Made by a program: the position numbers and the translations under genes. Below, in pieces: positions 10,324-19,363 of a stretch of 60,258 bases of DNA. The notes beneath the pieces are model-generated. The model had not been told where the DNA came from and searched no databases. It saw only the letters and a list, made by a program, of their open reading frames with translations. The stretch is from Mycobacterium sp. 852002-40037_SCH5390672 (lineage in GTDB: Bacteria; Actinomycetota; Actinomycetes; Mycobacteriales; Mycobacteriaceae), in contig NZ_LZTA01000047.1 of the NCBI RefSeq assembly GCF_001665875.1, forward strand, positions 1 to 60,258. The letters are read 5' to 3'. How positions within the stretch are numbered: position 1 is the first letter of the stretch; every line of letters starts with the position of its first letter.

Positions 10324-11231
10324 ACGTATTGCACTTTCTCGATGCCTTCGAGCGCTGATTGGTAAATCTCGTCGGGATCAAGGCGACGCAGGTCTTCGGC
10401 GAGGCACTCACCGGTTTCCCTGCGCGCCAAGGGGAGTAGGGCGTCCGGCCGCGACGTCCGGCTCAACGTGGCGGTCCTGCCTTCCTGCGGCCGGCTCAAG
10501 ACGATGGTCTCGCTCTTGCGCACCAGTTCGATCTTGAGTTCACCGACCGCCCGGCGCACCGGACCGTCGATCCGGCTGGCCAGCCACCCCGCCAGGACGT
10601 CCAGGGCGGGTTCGGTCGCCAGCCCGGACACCAGCGCCGACTCGATGGGCTCGTGCGGCGTCAGGTCGACGGCCGAGGTGAGCAGCGCGCGCCAATAGGT
10701 GATGCGCGCCCAGGCGAGGTCGGTGTCACCCGCGGTGTATCCGGGCAGCCGGCTCTTGATGGCCGCCAACGGGTCGACGCCGTTGGTCGCGTCGGTGATG
10801 CGCCGAATGGCCAACCGTCCCAACGGGTCTTGCGCGGGGACCGCCGGTGCGACATCGGGCCACCAGATCACCACCGGGATGTCGGGCAGCAGGAAGGGGG
10901 TGACCACGCTGGCGGCGTGGCCGGACAGCGCCCCGGACAGCCGCAGCACCACGACTTCGCTGGCGCCGGTGTCGCCGCCGGCGCGCAACTGCGCATCCAG
11001 GCGTGGCTTGTCCGCGTACGGATTGCCCCTCATCGTCACGATGATCCGGCTGGGGTGTTCATGGCTGGCGTTGTTGGCCGCTTTCAGCGACTCTTCGAAG
11101 ATCTCCTCGCTGTCCGGCGCGATGATCAGGGTCAGCACCCGGCCCATCGCGACGGCACCGACCCTTTCCCGCAGTTCGTCGAGTCGCTTGTTGACCGCCG
11201 TGGTGGTGGCGTCCGGCATATCAATGATCAT
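10320..11231 (-). CDS. opcA: OpcA, glucose-6-phosphate dehydrogenase assembly protein
   Basis: OpcA is an actinobacterial and cyanobacterial partner needed for full activity of G6PDH. The 303-aa protein equals the M. tuberculosis Rv1446c length. Recognisable stretches are [30 protein letters not shown] and [19 protein letters not shown] 11231 is chosen because it shares one base with the zwf stop codon (TGATG) and gives the family length; upstream in-frame codons fall inside zwf. It sits between zwf and pgl, consistent with a protein complex. Confidence 0.93.
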   Translation of the reverse strand: MIIDMPDATTTAVNKRLDELRERVGAVAMGRVLTLIIAPDSEEIFEESLKAANNASHEHPSRIIVTMRGNPYADKPRLDAQLRAGGDTGASEVVVLRLSGALSGHAASVVTPFLLPDIPVVIWWPDVAPAVPAQDPLGRLAIRRITDATNGVDPLAAIKSRLPGYTAGDTDLAWARITYWRALLTSAVDLTPHEPIESALVSGLATEPALDVLAGWLASRIDGPVRRAVGELKIELVRKSETIVLSRPQEGRTATLSRTSRPDALLPLARRETGECLAEDLRRLDPDEIYQSALEGIEKVQYV

Positions 11232-12775
11232 CAGGGCCGCCGCCATTCCCGGTCGGTGCGGTGCAACATCTCGAAGGCCGAGTCCGGACCCCAGGTGCCA
11301 GCCTCGTACGGTTCGGGTTTGCCGCTGGCGGCCCAGTTATTGAGCACGGGATCGAGGATGTCCCAAGCCAATTCGACCTCTTCGTTGACCGGGAACAGGG
11401 ACGGCTCGCCCAGCAGCACGTCGAGGATCAACTGTTCGTAGGCCTCGGGCGATTCCTCGGCGAACGCCGAGCCGTAGGAGAAGTCCATGTTGACGTCGCG
11501 GACTTCCATCGCGGTGCCAGGCACCTTGGAGCCGAACCGCAGCGTGATGCCTTCGTCGGGCTGCACCCGGATCACCATGGCGTTGGTGCCCAGCTCGTCG
11601 GTCATGGTCGCATCGAACGGCAGGTGCGGTGCCCGCTTGAAGACCAGGGCGATCTCGGTCACCCTGCGGCCCAGGCGTTTTCCGGTTCGCAGGTAGAAGG
11701 GCACACCGGCCCAGCGGCGGGTGTCCACCTCGAGCGTGATGGCGGCGAACGTCTCGGTCGTCGAGTCTTTGGCGAATCCTTCTTCGTCGAGCAGCCCGAC
11801 GACCTTCTCACCGCCCTGCCAGCCCGCCGTGTACTGGCCGCGGCTGGTGGTCTCGTCGAGGGGCTCGGCGAGGTGGGTTGCCGAGAGCACCTTGATCTTC
11901 TCGGCTTGCAGCGCCGACGGACTGAAGCTGACCGGTTCCTCCATCGCGGTCAGCGCCAGCAGCTGCATCAGGTGGTTCTGGATAACGTCGCGCGCGGCGC
12001 CGATGCCGTCGTAATAGCCCGCCCGGCCGCCCAGACCGATGTCCTCGGCCATGGTGATCTGCACGTGATCCACGTAGTGCGCGTTCCAGATCGGGTCGAA
12101 CAACTGATTGGCGAACCGCAGCGCCAGGATGTTGCGGACCGTCTCCTTGCCCAGGTAATGGTCGATCCGGAAGACGGACTCCTCCGGAAAGACGGCATTG
12201 ACGGACTTGTTCAGGGCTTGCGCGCTTTCCAGGTCATGACCGAACGGCTTCTCGATCACCACCCGGCTCCACCGCTCACCCTGCGGGCGCGCCAAACCCG
12301 ACCTGTGCAACTGCTCGCACACCACCGGGAAGGATTTGGGTGGGATGGCCAGATAGAAGGCGTGGTTGCCGCCGGTGCCGCGCTCGGCGTCCAGCTTGTC
12401 CAGGGTCTCGGCCAGCCGGCCGAACGCCTCATCGTCATCGAAAGCGCCTGGGACGAAACGGAATCCCTCGGCCAGCCGATCCCAGTTTTCCTGCCGGAAG
12501 GGCGTGCGGCAGTGTTCCTTGACGGCCTCGTGCACCACCTTGCCGAAATCCTGGGTGCTCCAATCCCGGCGGGCGAAGCCCACCAATGAGAAGCTGGGCG
12601 GCAACAGCCCGCGATTGGCCAGGTCGTAGATGGCCGGCATGACCTTCTTGCGGGCCAGGTCGCCGGTGACGCCGAAGATCACCATCCCGCACGGCCCCGC
12701 GATCCGCGGGAGCCGCTTGTCGCGCTTGTCCCGTAACGGGTTATGCCATTGTTGCGCGGTGCGGGCTGGGCTCAT
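11231..12775 (-). CDS. zwf: Glucose-6-phosphate 1-dehydrogenase
   Basis: Oxidises glucose 6-phosphate to 6-phosphogluconolactone with NADP or F420-independent chemistry typical of Zwf. The 514-aa enzyme has the Rossmann motif [13 protein letters not shown] (~residue 33), VIEKPFGHD, and the signature [14 protein letters not shown] containing the catalytic His and Lys. Length equals M. tuberculosis Zwf2 (Rv1447c). Its ATG overlaps the tal stop, and its own stop overlaps the opcA start, so translation of the three is likely coupled. Confidence 0.97.
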   Translation of the reverse strand: MSPARTAQQWHNPLRDKRDKRLPRIAGPCGMVIFGVTGDLARKKVMPAIYDLANRGLLPPSFSLVGFARRDWSTQDFGKVVHEAVKEHCRTPFRQENWDRLAEGFRFVPGAFDDDEAFGRLAETLDKLDAERGTGGNHAFYLAIPPKSFPVVCEQLHRSGLARPQGERWSRVVIEKPFGHDLESAQALNKSVNAVFPEESVFRIDHYLGKETVRNILALRFANQLFDPIWNAHYVDHVQITMAEDIGLGGRAGYYDGIGAARDVIQNHLMQLLALTAMEEPVSFSPSALQAEKIKVLSATHLAEPLDETTSRGQYTAGWQGGEKVVGLLDEEGFAKDSTTETFAAITLEVDTRRWAGVPFYLRTGKRLGRRVTEIALVFKRAPHLPFDATMTDELGTNAMVIRVQPDEGITLRFGSKVPGTAMEVRDVNMDFSYGSAFAEESPEAYEQLILDVLLGEPSLFPVNEEVELAWDILDPVLNNWAASGKPEPYEAGTWGPDSAFEMLHRTDREWRRP

Positions 12776-13890
12776 TTGGAGGCGGAGCCCAGCTGTTTCT
12801 GTGTCTCCTCCAGCAGCTCGGTCCAGGAATCCACGAACTTCTCCACGCCCTCGTTCTCCAGCACCTTGAAGACGTCGGTCAGGTCGATGCCGATCTGCTC
12901 CAGCTTGTCGAACACCCCCTGGGCATCGCCTGCGGTGCCGGTGATTGTGTCGCCCTTGATCTCGCCGTGGTCGGCGACGGCGTCAATCGTCTTTTCCGGC
13001 ATGGTGTTCACCGTGTTGGGCGCCACCAGCTCGGTGACGTAGAGGGTGTCGGAGTAGTCGGGGTTCTTGACGCCCGTGGACGCCCACAGCGGACGCTGAA
13101 CCCGGACGCCGTCGGCCTTGAGCGACTCAAAGCGATCGCCGCCCTCGAAGACCTCCTGGTAGGCGGCGTAGGCCAGCCGCGCGTTGGCCACCCCGGCCTT
13201 GCCCAGCAGCGCCTTCGCATCCTCCGACCCGATCTTCTCCAGCCGCTTGTCGACCTCGGTGTCCACCCGGGACACGAAAAACGATGCGACGGAATGGATC
13301 TTGGACAGGTCATGCCCCGCCTCGCGGGCCTTCTCCAGGCCCGCTAGGTAGGCGTCCATCACCTGACGGTGCCGCTCGACGGAGAAGATCAACGTCACGT
13401 TGACCGAAATGCCTTCCGCGAGAACGGCGGTGATCGCCGGAACGCCGGCCTTGGTCGCCGGAATCTTGATGAACAGGTTCGGCCGGTCGACGATCTTCCA
13501 CAGTTCGACGGCCTGCGCGACGGTCTTGTCGGTCTCGGCCGCCAGGCGCGGGTCCACCTCGATGGACACCCGTCCGTCGACGCCGTCCGAGGCCTCCCAC
13601 TCCCGCTTGAGCACGTCGCACGCGTTGCGCACGTCGTCGGTGGTGACGGTGCGGATGGTGGCGTCGACATCGGCGCCGCGCTCGGCCAGCTCGGCGATCT
13701 GACCCTCGTAGGCGTCGCCCTCGGCGAGCGCCTTCTGGAAGATCGACGGGTTGGTGGTCACGCCGACAACGCTTTTGGTGTCGATCAGCTCCTGCAGGTT
13801 CCCGGACTGCAGCCGCTGGCGCGACAAGTCATCCAGCCAAACCGATACTCCCGCGGCGGACAGCGCCGCGAGGTTAGGGTTCTGAGTCAT
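12772..13890 (-). CDS. tal: Transaldolase
   Basis: Transfers a dihydroxyacetone unit between sugar phosphates in the non-oxidative pentose-phosphate pathway. The 372-aa protein is of the long actinobacterial (TalB-like, ~373 aa) type. [10 protein letters not shown], the Schiff-base lysine in [10 protein letters not shown], and [14 protein letters not shown] define the active-site barrel. [15 protein letters not shown] near residue 42 is the N-terminal family signature. It begins at ATG 13890, 15 bp after the tkt stop. Confidence 0.97.
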   Translation of the reverse strand: MTQNPNLAALSAAGVSVWLDDLSRQRLQSGNLQELIDTKSVVGVTTNPSIFQKALAEGDAYEGQIAELAERGADVDATIRTVTTDDVRNACDVLKREWEASDGVDGRVSIEVDPRLAAETDKTVAQAVELWKIVDRPNLFIKIPATKAGVPAITAVLAEGISVNVTLIFSVERHRQVMDAYLAGLEKAREAGHDLSKIHSVASFFVSRVDTEVDKRLEKIGSEDAKALLGKAGVANARLAYAAYQEVFEGGDRFESLKADGVRVQRPLWASTGVKNPDYSDTLYVTELVAPNTVNTMPEKTIDAVADHGEIKGDTITGTAGDAQGVFDKLEQIGIDLTDVFKVLENEGVEKFVDSWTELLEETQKQLGSASK

Positions 13891-13905
13891 GTGAATTGCC
13901 CTCTC

Positions 13906-16005
13906 TCAGTTATCCACTACCTGTTCCGCGGCGGCCGCGACGGCTTCTGCGGTGAAACCGAATTCACGGAACAACGTTTTGTAATCGGCGGATTCGCCGT
14001 AATGCTCGATCGAAACGATCCTGCCGGTGTCGCCGACCAGCTTGTGCCAGGATTGCGCGACGCCCGCCTCGACGGCGACCCGGGCCGACACGGTCGGCGG
14101 CAGCACGCTGTCGCGGTAGTCCTCGGGCTGCGACTCGAACCATTCGACGCACGGCATGGAAACCACCCGCGCCACAATGTCCTTGTCCGCCAACAACTTC
14201 TGCGCATCGACCGCGAGCTGGACCTCCGAGCCGGTGGCGATCAGCACCACGTCGGGGTCTTGGCCGGCATCCTCGCCGTCCGAGCCCAGGATGTAGCCGC
14301 CCCGGGCGACACCGTCGGCGCTGGTCCCCTCGAGCACCGGCACATTCTGGCGGGTCAGGATCAGCCCGACGGGGCCGCTGCCGTTGCCGCGGGCCAGGAC
14401 CGTACGCCAGGCGTAGGCCGTCTCGTTGGCATCGGCCGGGCGCAGCACCGAAAGGTTCGGGATGGCCCGCAGCGCCGCAAGGTGCTCGATCGGCTGATGG
14501 GTCGGGCCGTCCTCGCCGAGTCCGATGGAGTCATGGGTCCACACGTAGATGGTGTCGATGTCCATCAGCGAGGCCAGCCGCACCGCGGGCCGCATGTAGT
14601 CGGAGAACTGCAGGAAGGTGGCACCGTAGGCCCGGGTCGGGCCGTGCAGCACGATGCCGGACAGAATGGCGCCCATCGCGTGCTCACGAACACCGAAGTG
14701 CAGCGTGCGGCCGTACCAGTGCGCCGTGTAGTCCTTGGTCGAAATCGATGGCGGACCAAAGGAATCGGCGCCCTTGATGGTGGTGTTGGTGCTGCCCGCC
14801 AGATCGGCCGAACCGCCCCAGAGCTCCGGCAGTTTCGGCCCCACCGTGTTGAGCACCTCGTTGGAGGCCTTGCGGGTGGCGATCGGGTCGGAACCGGGTT
14901 CCCAGTGCGGCAGGTCGGCGTCCCACCCGTCGGGCAGCTCCTCGGCCGTCAACCGGTCCAGCAGTGCCTTGCGTTCGGGTTGCCCCTGCGCCCAGGCGTC
15001 GAAATCCGCCTGCCACTTCTCGTGCGCTTCCTTGCCACGATCCACCAGCTTGCGGGTGTGGGCGATCACCTCGTCGCGCACCTCGAACGTCTTGTCCGGG
15101 TCGAAGCCGAGGATCTCCTTGACGGCGGCTACTTCTTCGTCGCCCAGAGCCGCGCCGTGCGCCTTGCCGGTGTTCATCAACTTGGGTGCGGGGTAGCCGA
15201 TGATGGTGCGCAGCGAGATGAATGACGGCCGGTCGGTGGCCGCCTTCGCGTTGGCGATGGCCTCCTCGATCGCGACGACGTTCTCGCCGCCCTCGATCTC
15301 CTGCACGTGCCAGCCGTAGGCGCGGTACCGCGCGGCGGTGTCCTCACACAGCGCGATGTTGGTGTCGTCCTCGATGGAAATCTCGTTGTGGTCGTAGAAG
15401 ACGATGAGGTTGCCCAGCTGCTGGACGGCCGCCAGGGACGACGCTTCCGAGGTGACGCCCTCTTCCATGTCGCCGTCGGAGGCGATCACGTAGACGAAGT
15501 GGTCGAACGGGCTGGTGCCCGGGGGGGCGTCGGGATCGAACAGGCCGCGCTCGTAGCGCGCGGCCATCGCCATGCCCACCGCCGACGCCAGGCCCTGCCC
15601 GAGCGGGCCGGTGGTGATCTCAACGCCCTTGGTGTGCCTGAACTCCGGGTGCCCGGGCGTCTTGGATCCCCAGGTGCGCAGCGACTCGATGTCGGACAGT
15701 TCCAGGCCGAAACCACCCAGGTAAAGCTGGATGTACAGCGTCAGACTGCTATGCCCGCAGGACAGGACGAACCGGTCGCGGCCCAGCCAATAGGTGTCGC
15801 TGGGGTCGTGGCGCATCGCCCGTTGGAACAGGGTGTACGCCAGCGGCGCCAGGCTCATCGCCGTCCCGGGATGGCCGTTGCCCACCTTTTGCACCGCGTC
15901 GGCGGCCAGCACCCGAATGGTGTCGACGGCGGCCGCGTCGAGCTCGGACCAATCGTCGGGAAGGTGCGGTTGGGTCAGCGTAGAGATCTCTTCGAGTGTC
16001 GTCAC
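13906..16005 (-). CDS. tkt: Transketolase
   Basis: TPP-dependent enzyme moving two-carbon ketol units in the pentose-phosphate pathway. The 699-aa protein matches family length. Motifs: GNGHPGTAMSLAPLAY (~residue 42), HSSLTLYIQLYLGG, the TPP/Mg site ASDGDMEEGVTSEA, and the pyrimidine-domain motif DSIGLGEDGPTHQPIEHL. GTG 16005 is the start. It is the first gene of the operon and divergent from ctaB, with a 255-bp shared upstream region. Confidence 0.97.
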   Translation of the reverse strand: MTTLEEISTLTQPHLPDDWSELDAAAVDTIRVLAADAVQKVGNGHPGTAMSLAPLAYTLFQRAMRHDPSDTYWLGRDRFVLSCGHSSLTLYIQLYLGGFGLELSDIESLRTWGSKTPGHPEFRHTKGVEITTGPLGQGLASAVGMAMAARYERGLFDPDAPPGTSPFDHFVYVIASDGDMEEGVTSEASSLAAVQQLGNLIVFYDHNEISIEDDTNIALCEDTAARYRAYGWHVQEIEGGENVVAIEEAIANAKAATDRPSFISLRTIIGYPAPKLMNTGKAHGAALGDEEVAAVKEILGFDPDKTFEVRDEVIAHTRKLVDRGKEAHEKWQADFDAWAQGQPERKALLDRLTAEELPDGWDADLPHWEPGSDPIATRKASNEVLNTVGPKLPELWGGSADLAGSTNTTIKGADSFGPPSISTKDYTAHWYGRTLHFGVREHAMGAILSGIVLHGPTRAYGATFLQFSDYMRPAVRLASLMDIDTIYVWTHDSIGLGEDGPTHQPIEHLAALRAIPNLSVLRPADANETAYAWRTVLARGNGSGPVGLILTRQNVPVLEGTSADGVARGGYILGSDGEDAGQDPDVVLIATGSEVQLAVDAQKLLADKDIVARVVSMPCVEWFESQPEDYRDSVLPPTVSARVAVEAGVAQSWHKLVGDTGRIVSIEHYGESADYKTLFREFGFTAEAVAAAAEQVVDN

Positions 16006-16260
16006 AGACTCAGTCCTTGGGTCATCGAGCTGATCAATCCCACCCTAGTGCGGGAGGACCGGCTCTTGCAGCGCAGGATTTCGGGTACCCACCACCGGCA
16101 GGTGTGAAAATTACGCGCCCGTCGAAAGCGCTTAACATTCAGTTCGGGAATCCGGGAAAAATCTGCGGTAATGGACCCGCGGGCGGGTCATCGCCTCAAC
16201 GCGGTCTACCATCGTGTGTAGTAGATGCTGCGCGCCGCTGCGACCCCAAGGAGTTATTGC
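16006..16260. promoter_or_regulatory. Divergent tkt / ctaB upstream region
   Basis: This 255-bp gap must hold promoters for tkt (leftward) and ctaB (rightward). A TACCAT hexamer at 16207-16212 fits the mycobacterial TANNNT -10 pattern for ctaB, about 50 bases before its GTG. No strong dyad or riboswitch fold was apparent. M. tuberculosis carries PE_PGRS27 here and this window does not. Confidence 0.35.
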
Positions 16261-17187
16261 GTGAGCGTTCGCGGGCGCGCCGCGCCGAGCCAATTGCCAA
16301 GCCGAATACGAGGCACGGTGCTGGCTTATCTGGCGCTGACCAAGCCACGGGTCATCGAACTGCTGCTTGTCACCGCTATCCCGGCGATGCTGCTGGCCCA
16401 GCGCGGGACGGTGAACCCGCTGCTGATCGTCAACACGCTGATCGGCGGAATGCTGGCCGCCGGGGGCGCCAACACCCTCAACTGCGTGGCGGACGCCGAC
16501 ATCGACAAGGTGATGAAGCGCACGGCCCGCCGGCCGCTGGCACGTGCCGCGGTACCCACGCGCAACGCCCTGGTGCTCGGCCTGGTGCTGACGGTGGCCT
16601 CGTTCTTCTGGCTGTGGTGGACGACGAACCTGCTGTCCGGGTTGCTCGCCCTGGCGACGATCGCGTTCTACGTATTCGTTTACACACTGCTGCTCAAGCG
16701 CCGCACCTCGCAGAACGTGGTGTGGGGCGGCGCGGCCGGCTGCATGCCGGTGATGATCGGCTGGTCGGCCGTCACCGGCACCATCGCCTGGCCGGCGTTG
16801 GTGATGTTCGCGATTATTTTCTTCTGGACGCCACCGCACACCTGGGCACTGGCGATGCGCTACAAGGACGACTACAAGGCGGCCGGTGTCCCGATGCTGC
16901 CGGCCGTGGCGACCGAGCGTCAGGTGACCAAGCAGATCCTGATCTACACCTGGCTGACGGTGCTGGCCACGCTGGCGCTGGCGCTGGCGACCGGCTGGCT
17001 GTACGCGGCCGTCGCCCTGGTGGCCGGGGTGTGGTTCCTGACGATGGCCCATCAGCTGTACGCCGGGGTCCGCGCCGGCGAGCCGGTCAGGCCGCTGCGC
17101 CTGTTCCTGCAGTCGAACAACTATCTCGCGGTGGTGTTCTGCGCGTTGGCCATCGACTCGGCCATCGGGCTGCCGCACCTGTTCTGA
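16261..17187 (+). CDS. ctaB: Protoheme IX farnesyltransferase (haem O synthase)
   Basis: Adds a farnesyl tail to haem b, the first step to haem A for cytochrome aa3 oxidase. The 308-aa integral membrane protein has about nine hydrophobic helices and the prenyltransferase motif [20 protein letters not shown] (~residue 80). A second polar loop, [15 protein letters not shown], is at ~200. GTG 16261 gives the same length as M. tuberculosis CtaB (Rv1451). Its pathway partner ctaA lies 3.7 kb downstream on the other strand. Confidence 0.96.
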   Translation: MSVRGRAAPSQLPSRIRGTVLAYLALTKPRVIELLLVTAIPAMLLAQRGTVNPLLIVNTLIGGMLAAGGANTLNCVADADIDKVMKRTARRPLARAAVPTRNALVLGLVLTVASFFWLWWTTNLLSGLLALATIAFYVFVYTLLLKRRTSQNVVWGGAAGCMPVMIGWSAVTGTIAWPALVMFAIIFFWTPPHTWALAMRYKDDYKAAGVPMLPAVATERQVTKQILIYTWLTVLATLALALATGWLYAAVALVAGVWFLTMAHQLYAGVRAGEPVRPLRLFLQSNNYLAVVFCALAIDSAIGLPHLF

Positions 17188-17228
17188 CGCATTCCGTCCC
17201 AAGCATCTCTTGGCGGAACGACACGATA

Positions 17229-17312
17229 TTTGCCCACCTCGCAGCGACAACTTGTGAACGTCCGCTGGAGTGCGGTTGCCAGGGGCCGGATTGTCGCTGG
17301 GAGGCGGGCAAA
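17229..17312. repeat. 22-bp inverted repeat, possible bidirectional terminator
   Basis: 17229-17250 and 17291-17312 are reverse complements at 20 of 22 positions (arm TTTGCCCxCCTCxCAGCGACAA) around a 40-base loop. It lies between the convergent ends of ctaB and the tetR gene. This position suits a bidirectional terminator, but the length of the arms and loop also fits a small non-autonomous insertion. No T-tract follows either arm. Confidence 0.65.
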
Positions 17313-17352
17313 GCGTCGGACCTGTTCTTCCCGCAGTCGCACGCGTGTGCGG

Positions 17353-17928
17353 TCAGGAGCGGTCTGCGGGTGTGCCATAGGCGATGTCGTGGAAGGCGGT
17401 CCGCAACAACGCGGTGATCCGTTCCGGCGCAGCGTCTCGCAGGCCGTCCAATCGCAGCAAGTGACGCCCGATGACTGCGCCGATAGTGAGTGCCCCGATG
17501 AGACCGGCGCGCAGCTCTGCGTCGTCAGGGGCCATGTGGTGGGCAGCCTGTCGTTGACGAGCGACCATGGCTGATCGCACTTCGCCGGTGGCATCGGGGT
17601 GGGTGAAAATGGATCGGATCGCGGCCAGCGCATCGATCGGCTCCTCGGCGAGCTTGTTCTCGAGGGCGGCCAGCAACTGTTCGGCGGCTTGTTCGGGTGC
17701 CCCCGTCACCTGCTGGTCCTGTTCAAACCCCGCGACCCGCGCGAACAGCTTCTCTTTAGATCCGAAATAGCGCATCACCAGCCCGGGATCGGTTCCCGCC
17801 TCGGTAGCGATCGCGCGGATAGTGGCCCTGTCGTAGCCGAGCTCGGCGAACAACGTCTGTGCTGCCGACAGGATCCGGGATTGCGTGCGCTCACGCTGCT
17901 CAGCGCGGCTGGTGCGACCGGCACTCAT
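17353..17928 (-). CDS. TetR-family transcriptional regulator
   Basis: The 191-aa protein has an N-terminal HTH at ~residues 20-65 (LFAELGYDRATIRAIATEAG, then PGLVMRYFGSKEKLFARV). The C-terminal ligand domain is uncharacterised. It is divergent from a small membrane-protein gene 84 bp away. The gap holds two dyad boxes, which suggests the regulator represses itself and the membrane gene. The ligand is unknown. In M. tuberculosis this place is occupied by PE_PGRS28 and Rv1453. Confidence 0.9.
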   Translation of the reverse strand: MSAGRTSRAEQRERTQSRILSAAQTLFAELGYDRATIRAIATEAGTDPGLVMRYFGSKEKLFARVAGFEQDQQVTGAPEQAAEQLLAALENKLAEEPIDALAAIRSIFTHPDATGEVRSAMVARQRQAAHHMAPDDAELRAGLIGALTIGAVIGRHLLRLDGLRDAAPERITALLRTAFHDIAYGTPADRS

Positions 17929-17931
17929 GTG

Positions 17932-17998
17932 TTCAGTCTACGTTTGTTGACTCGAGTGCGACCGGCGTTGTATTTTCGGCCTACAACTGTTGACTGAA
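17932..17998. promoter_or_regulatory. Two dyad boxes between tetR and the membrane gene
   Basis: Box 1 (17935-17952, AGTCTACGTTTGTTGACT) is a 7-bp inverted repeat with one mismatch. Box 2 (17982-17995, TACAACTGTTGACT) centres on CAAC-T-GTTG. Both end in GTTGACT. The outer TTCAGTC (17932) and GACTGAA (17992) are also inverted copies. This is the expected arrangement of TetR operators over divergent promoters. Binding is inferred. Confidence 0.6.
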
Positions 17999-18012
17999 TG
18001 GGGTAATTCGCC

Positions 18013-18342
18013 GTGTGGCTCACAATGCTGCTTTCTGCTCTCGCGGGTCTGATGGGCGCGAACGCCGTCCCGCACTTCGTCAAAGGCCTGGTCGGTGAAC
18101 AGTTTCCGAACGTCTGGGGCAATGGCGCGCTGCGCAACGCTGTGGCGGGCACTGCCGGATTAGCGCTGGCGGTAGCGATCGGCTACTGCGCCGATCTGCC
18201 CACTCATGCGATCGCCGGCATCACCGGCCTGTTCGTCGGGGTGCTGCTGATGGCGGTGTTCCATGGTCGCGGTGGTGCTTACCGTCTCAACTCCGTTCTC
18301 GGTCTGCCGAATCCGCCCCGAACCGCGGGGCCGGGCTGCTAA
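18013..18342 (+). CDS. Small membrane protein, divergent from tetR
   Basis: The 109-aa protein has three likely hydrophobic segments (~1-20, ~45-65, ~68-85), with a short cytosolic loop HFVKGLVGEQFPNVWG between the first two. I do not recognise a specific family, although small actinobacterial membrane proteins with this loop occur next to TetR genes. GTG 18013 is the first start after the operator region; ATG 18025 would shorten it by four residues. Function unknown; regulation by the adjacent TetR is inferred. Confidence 0.75.
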   Translation: MWLTMLLSALAGLMGANAVPHFVKGLVGEQFPNVWGNGALRNAVAGTAGLALAVAIGYCADLPTHAIAGITGLFVGVLLMAVFHGRGGAYRLNSVLGLPNPPRTAGPGC

Positions 18343-18366
18343 TCCCGGGCTGTTGTCGGTCGGCAG

Positions 18367-19341
18367 TTAAGGCACCAACACAACGGAGCCAACTGTCTTG
18401 CGGCCCTGCAGATCCTGATGGGCGCGGGCGGCATCGGCCAGCGGGTAGCGTCCGCCGACCTCGACGGTGATGTCGCCCCCGGCGATCGCGGCGAACAATT
18501 CCTCTGCCCGCCAACTGAATTCCTGGCCGGTGCGGACGAAATGGGCCAGCGACGGGCGGGTCAAAAACACCGAACCGGCGGCATTGAGACGCTGCGGATC
18601 GAACGGCGGCACGGGTCCGCTGGCCGCGCCGAACAGCGCCAGCGTGCCCCGGACGGCGAGACTGGCGAGGCTGGCGTCGAAGGTCGTCGCGCCCACGCCG
18701 TCGTACACCGCGGCCACCCCGGCGCCGCCGGTCAACGAGCGAATCCGCTCGCCGAATTCGTTCGCGTCGTCGGGGTAGGGGAGCACCTCGTCGGCGCCGG
18801 CGTGCCGGGACACCCGCTCCTTCTCCGGGGTCGAGACCGTGGTGATCACCCGCGCGCCGAGCAGGTGAGCCCACTGCGTCAGGATCAGGCCGACACCGCC
18901 GGCGCCGGCGTGCACCAGCACCGTGTCGCCCGCCTGCACCGGATACACCGACTTGAGCAGGTAATGGGCGGTCAGACCCTTCAGCAGGGCTGAGGCCCCG
19001 ACGGCGGCGGTCACGCCGTCGGGCAGCTTGGCGGTCAAATGCGCTGGGGCCGTGGCATATTCGGCATAACCGCCGGAAGCCGCGGCGCTGGCGACACGAT
19101 CGCCGACGCTGAACCCGTCGACGCCGTCACCGAGGGCTTCGACGGCGCCGCACAATTCGGAGCCCAGGATGAAGGGCAGCTCGCGGGGGTATTGGCCGGA
19201 GCGGAAATAGGTGTCGATGTAGTTGACACCGATGGCCTCGGCCTTGATCAACACCTCGCCCGGTCCGGGCGCCGGCTGTGACGTATCGACGTAGCGCAGC
19301 ACCTCGGGGCCGCCGGTCTCGCTGACTTCGATTGCGTGCAT
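18367..19341 (-). CDS. qor: Quinone oxidoreductase (zeta-crystallin type)
   Basis: NADPH-dependent reductase of the medium-chain dehydrogenase superfamily without the structural zinc. The 324-aa protein shows GPGEVLIKAEAIGVNYIDTY, GSELCGAVEALGDGV, and the Rossmann motif VHAGAGGVGLILTQWA (~residue 145). It also has the C-terminal GRYPLADAARAHQDLQGRKTVG typical of QOR. ATG 19341 (MHAIEVSETGG) matches the M. tuberculosis Rv1454c start; upstream in-frame ATGs overlap the divergent gene. Cellular substrate unproven. Confidence 0.93.
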   Translation of the reverse strand: MHAIEVSETGGPEVLRYVDTSQPAPGPGEVLIKAEAIGVNYIDTYFRSGQYPRELPFILGSELCGAVEALGDGVDGFSVGDRVASAAASGGYAEYATAPAHLTAKLPDGVTAAVGASALLKGLTAHYLLKSVYPVQAGDTVLVHAGAGGVGLILTQWAHLLGARVITTVSTPEKERVSRHAGADEVLPYPDDANEFGERIRSLTGGAGVAAVYDGVGATTFDASLASLAVRGTLALFGAASGPVPPFDPQRLNAAGSVFLTRPSLAHFVRTGQEFSWRAEELFAAIAGGDITVEVGGRYPLADAARAHQDLQGRKTVGSVVLVP

Positions 19342-19349
19342 CTGCTTAT

Positions 19350-19363
19350 CATGCCCGGGCATG
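19350..19363. promoter_or_regulatory. Perfect 14-bp palindrome on a divergent start
   Basis: CATGCCCGGGCATG is a perfect palindrome covering the ATG (19361) of the ATP-grasp-like gene and lying 8 bases from the qor start (19341). With only 19 bp between the two starts, leaderless transcripts are possible and a protein bound here could affect both. This is suggestive only, since GC-rich palindromes arise by chance. Confidence 0.35.

Noticed and set aside
13369..15225. 618-aa plus-strand open frame
   Set aside because: Shadow of tal and tkt on the opposite strand, low complexity, no family resemblance.
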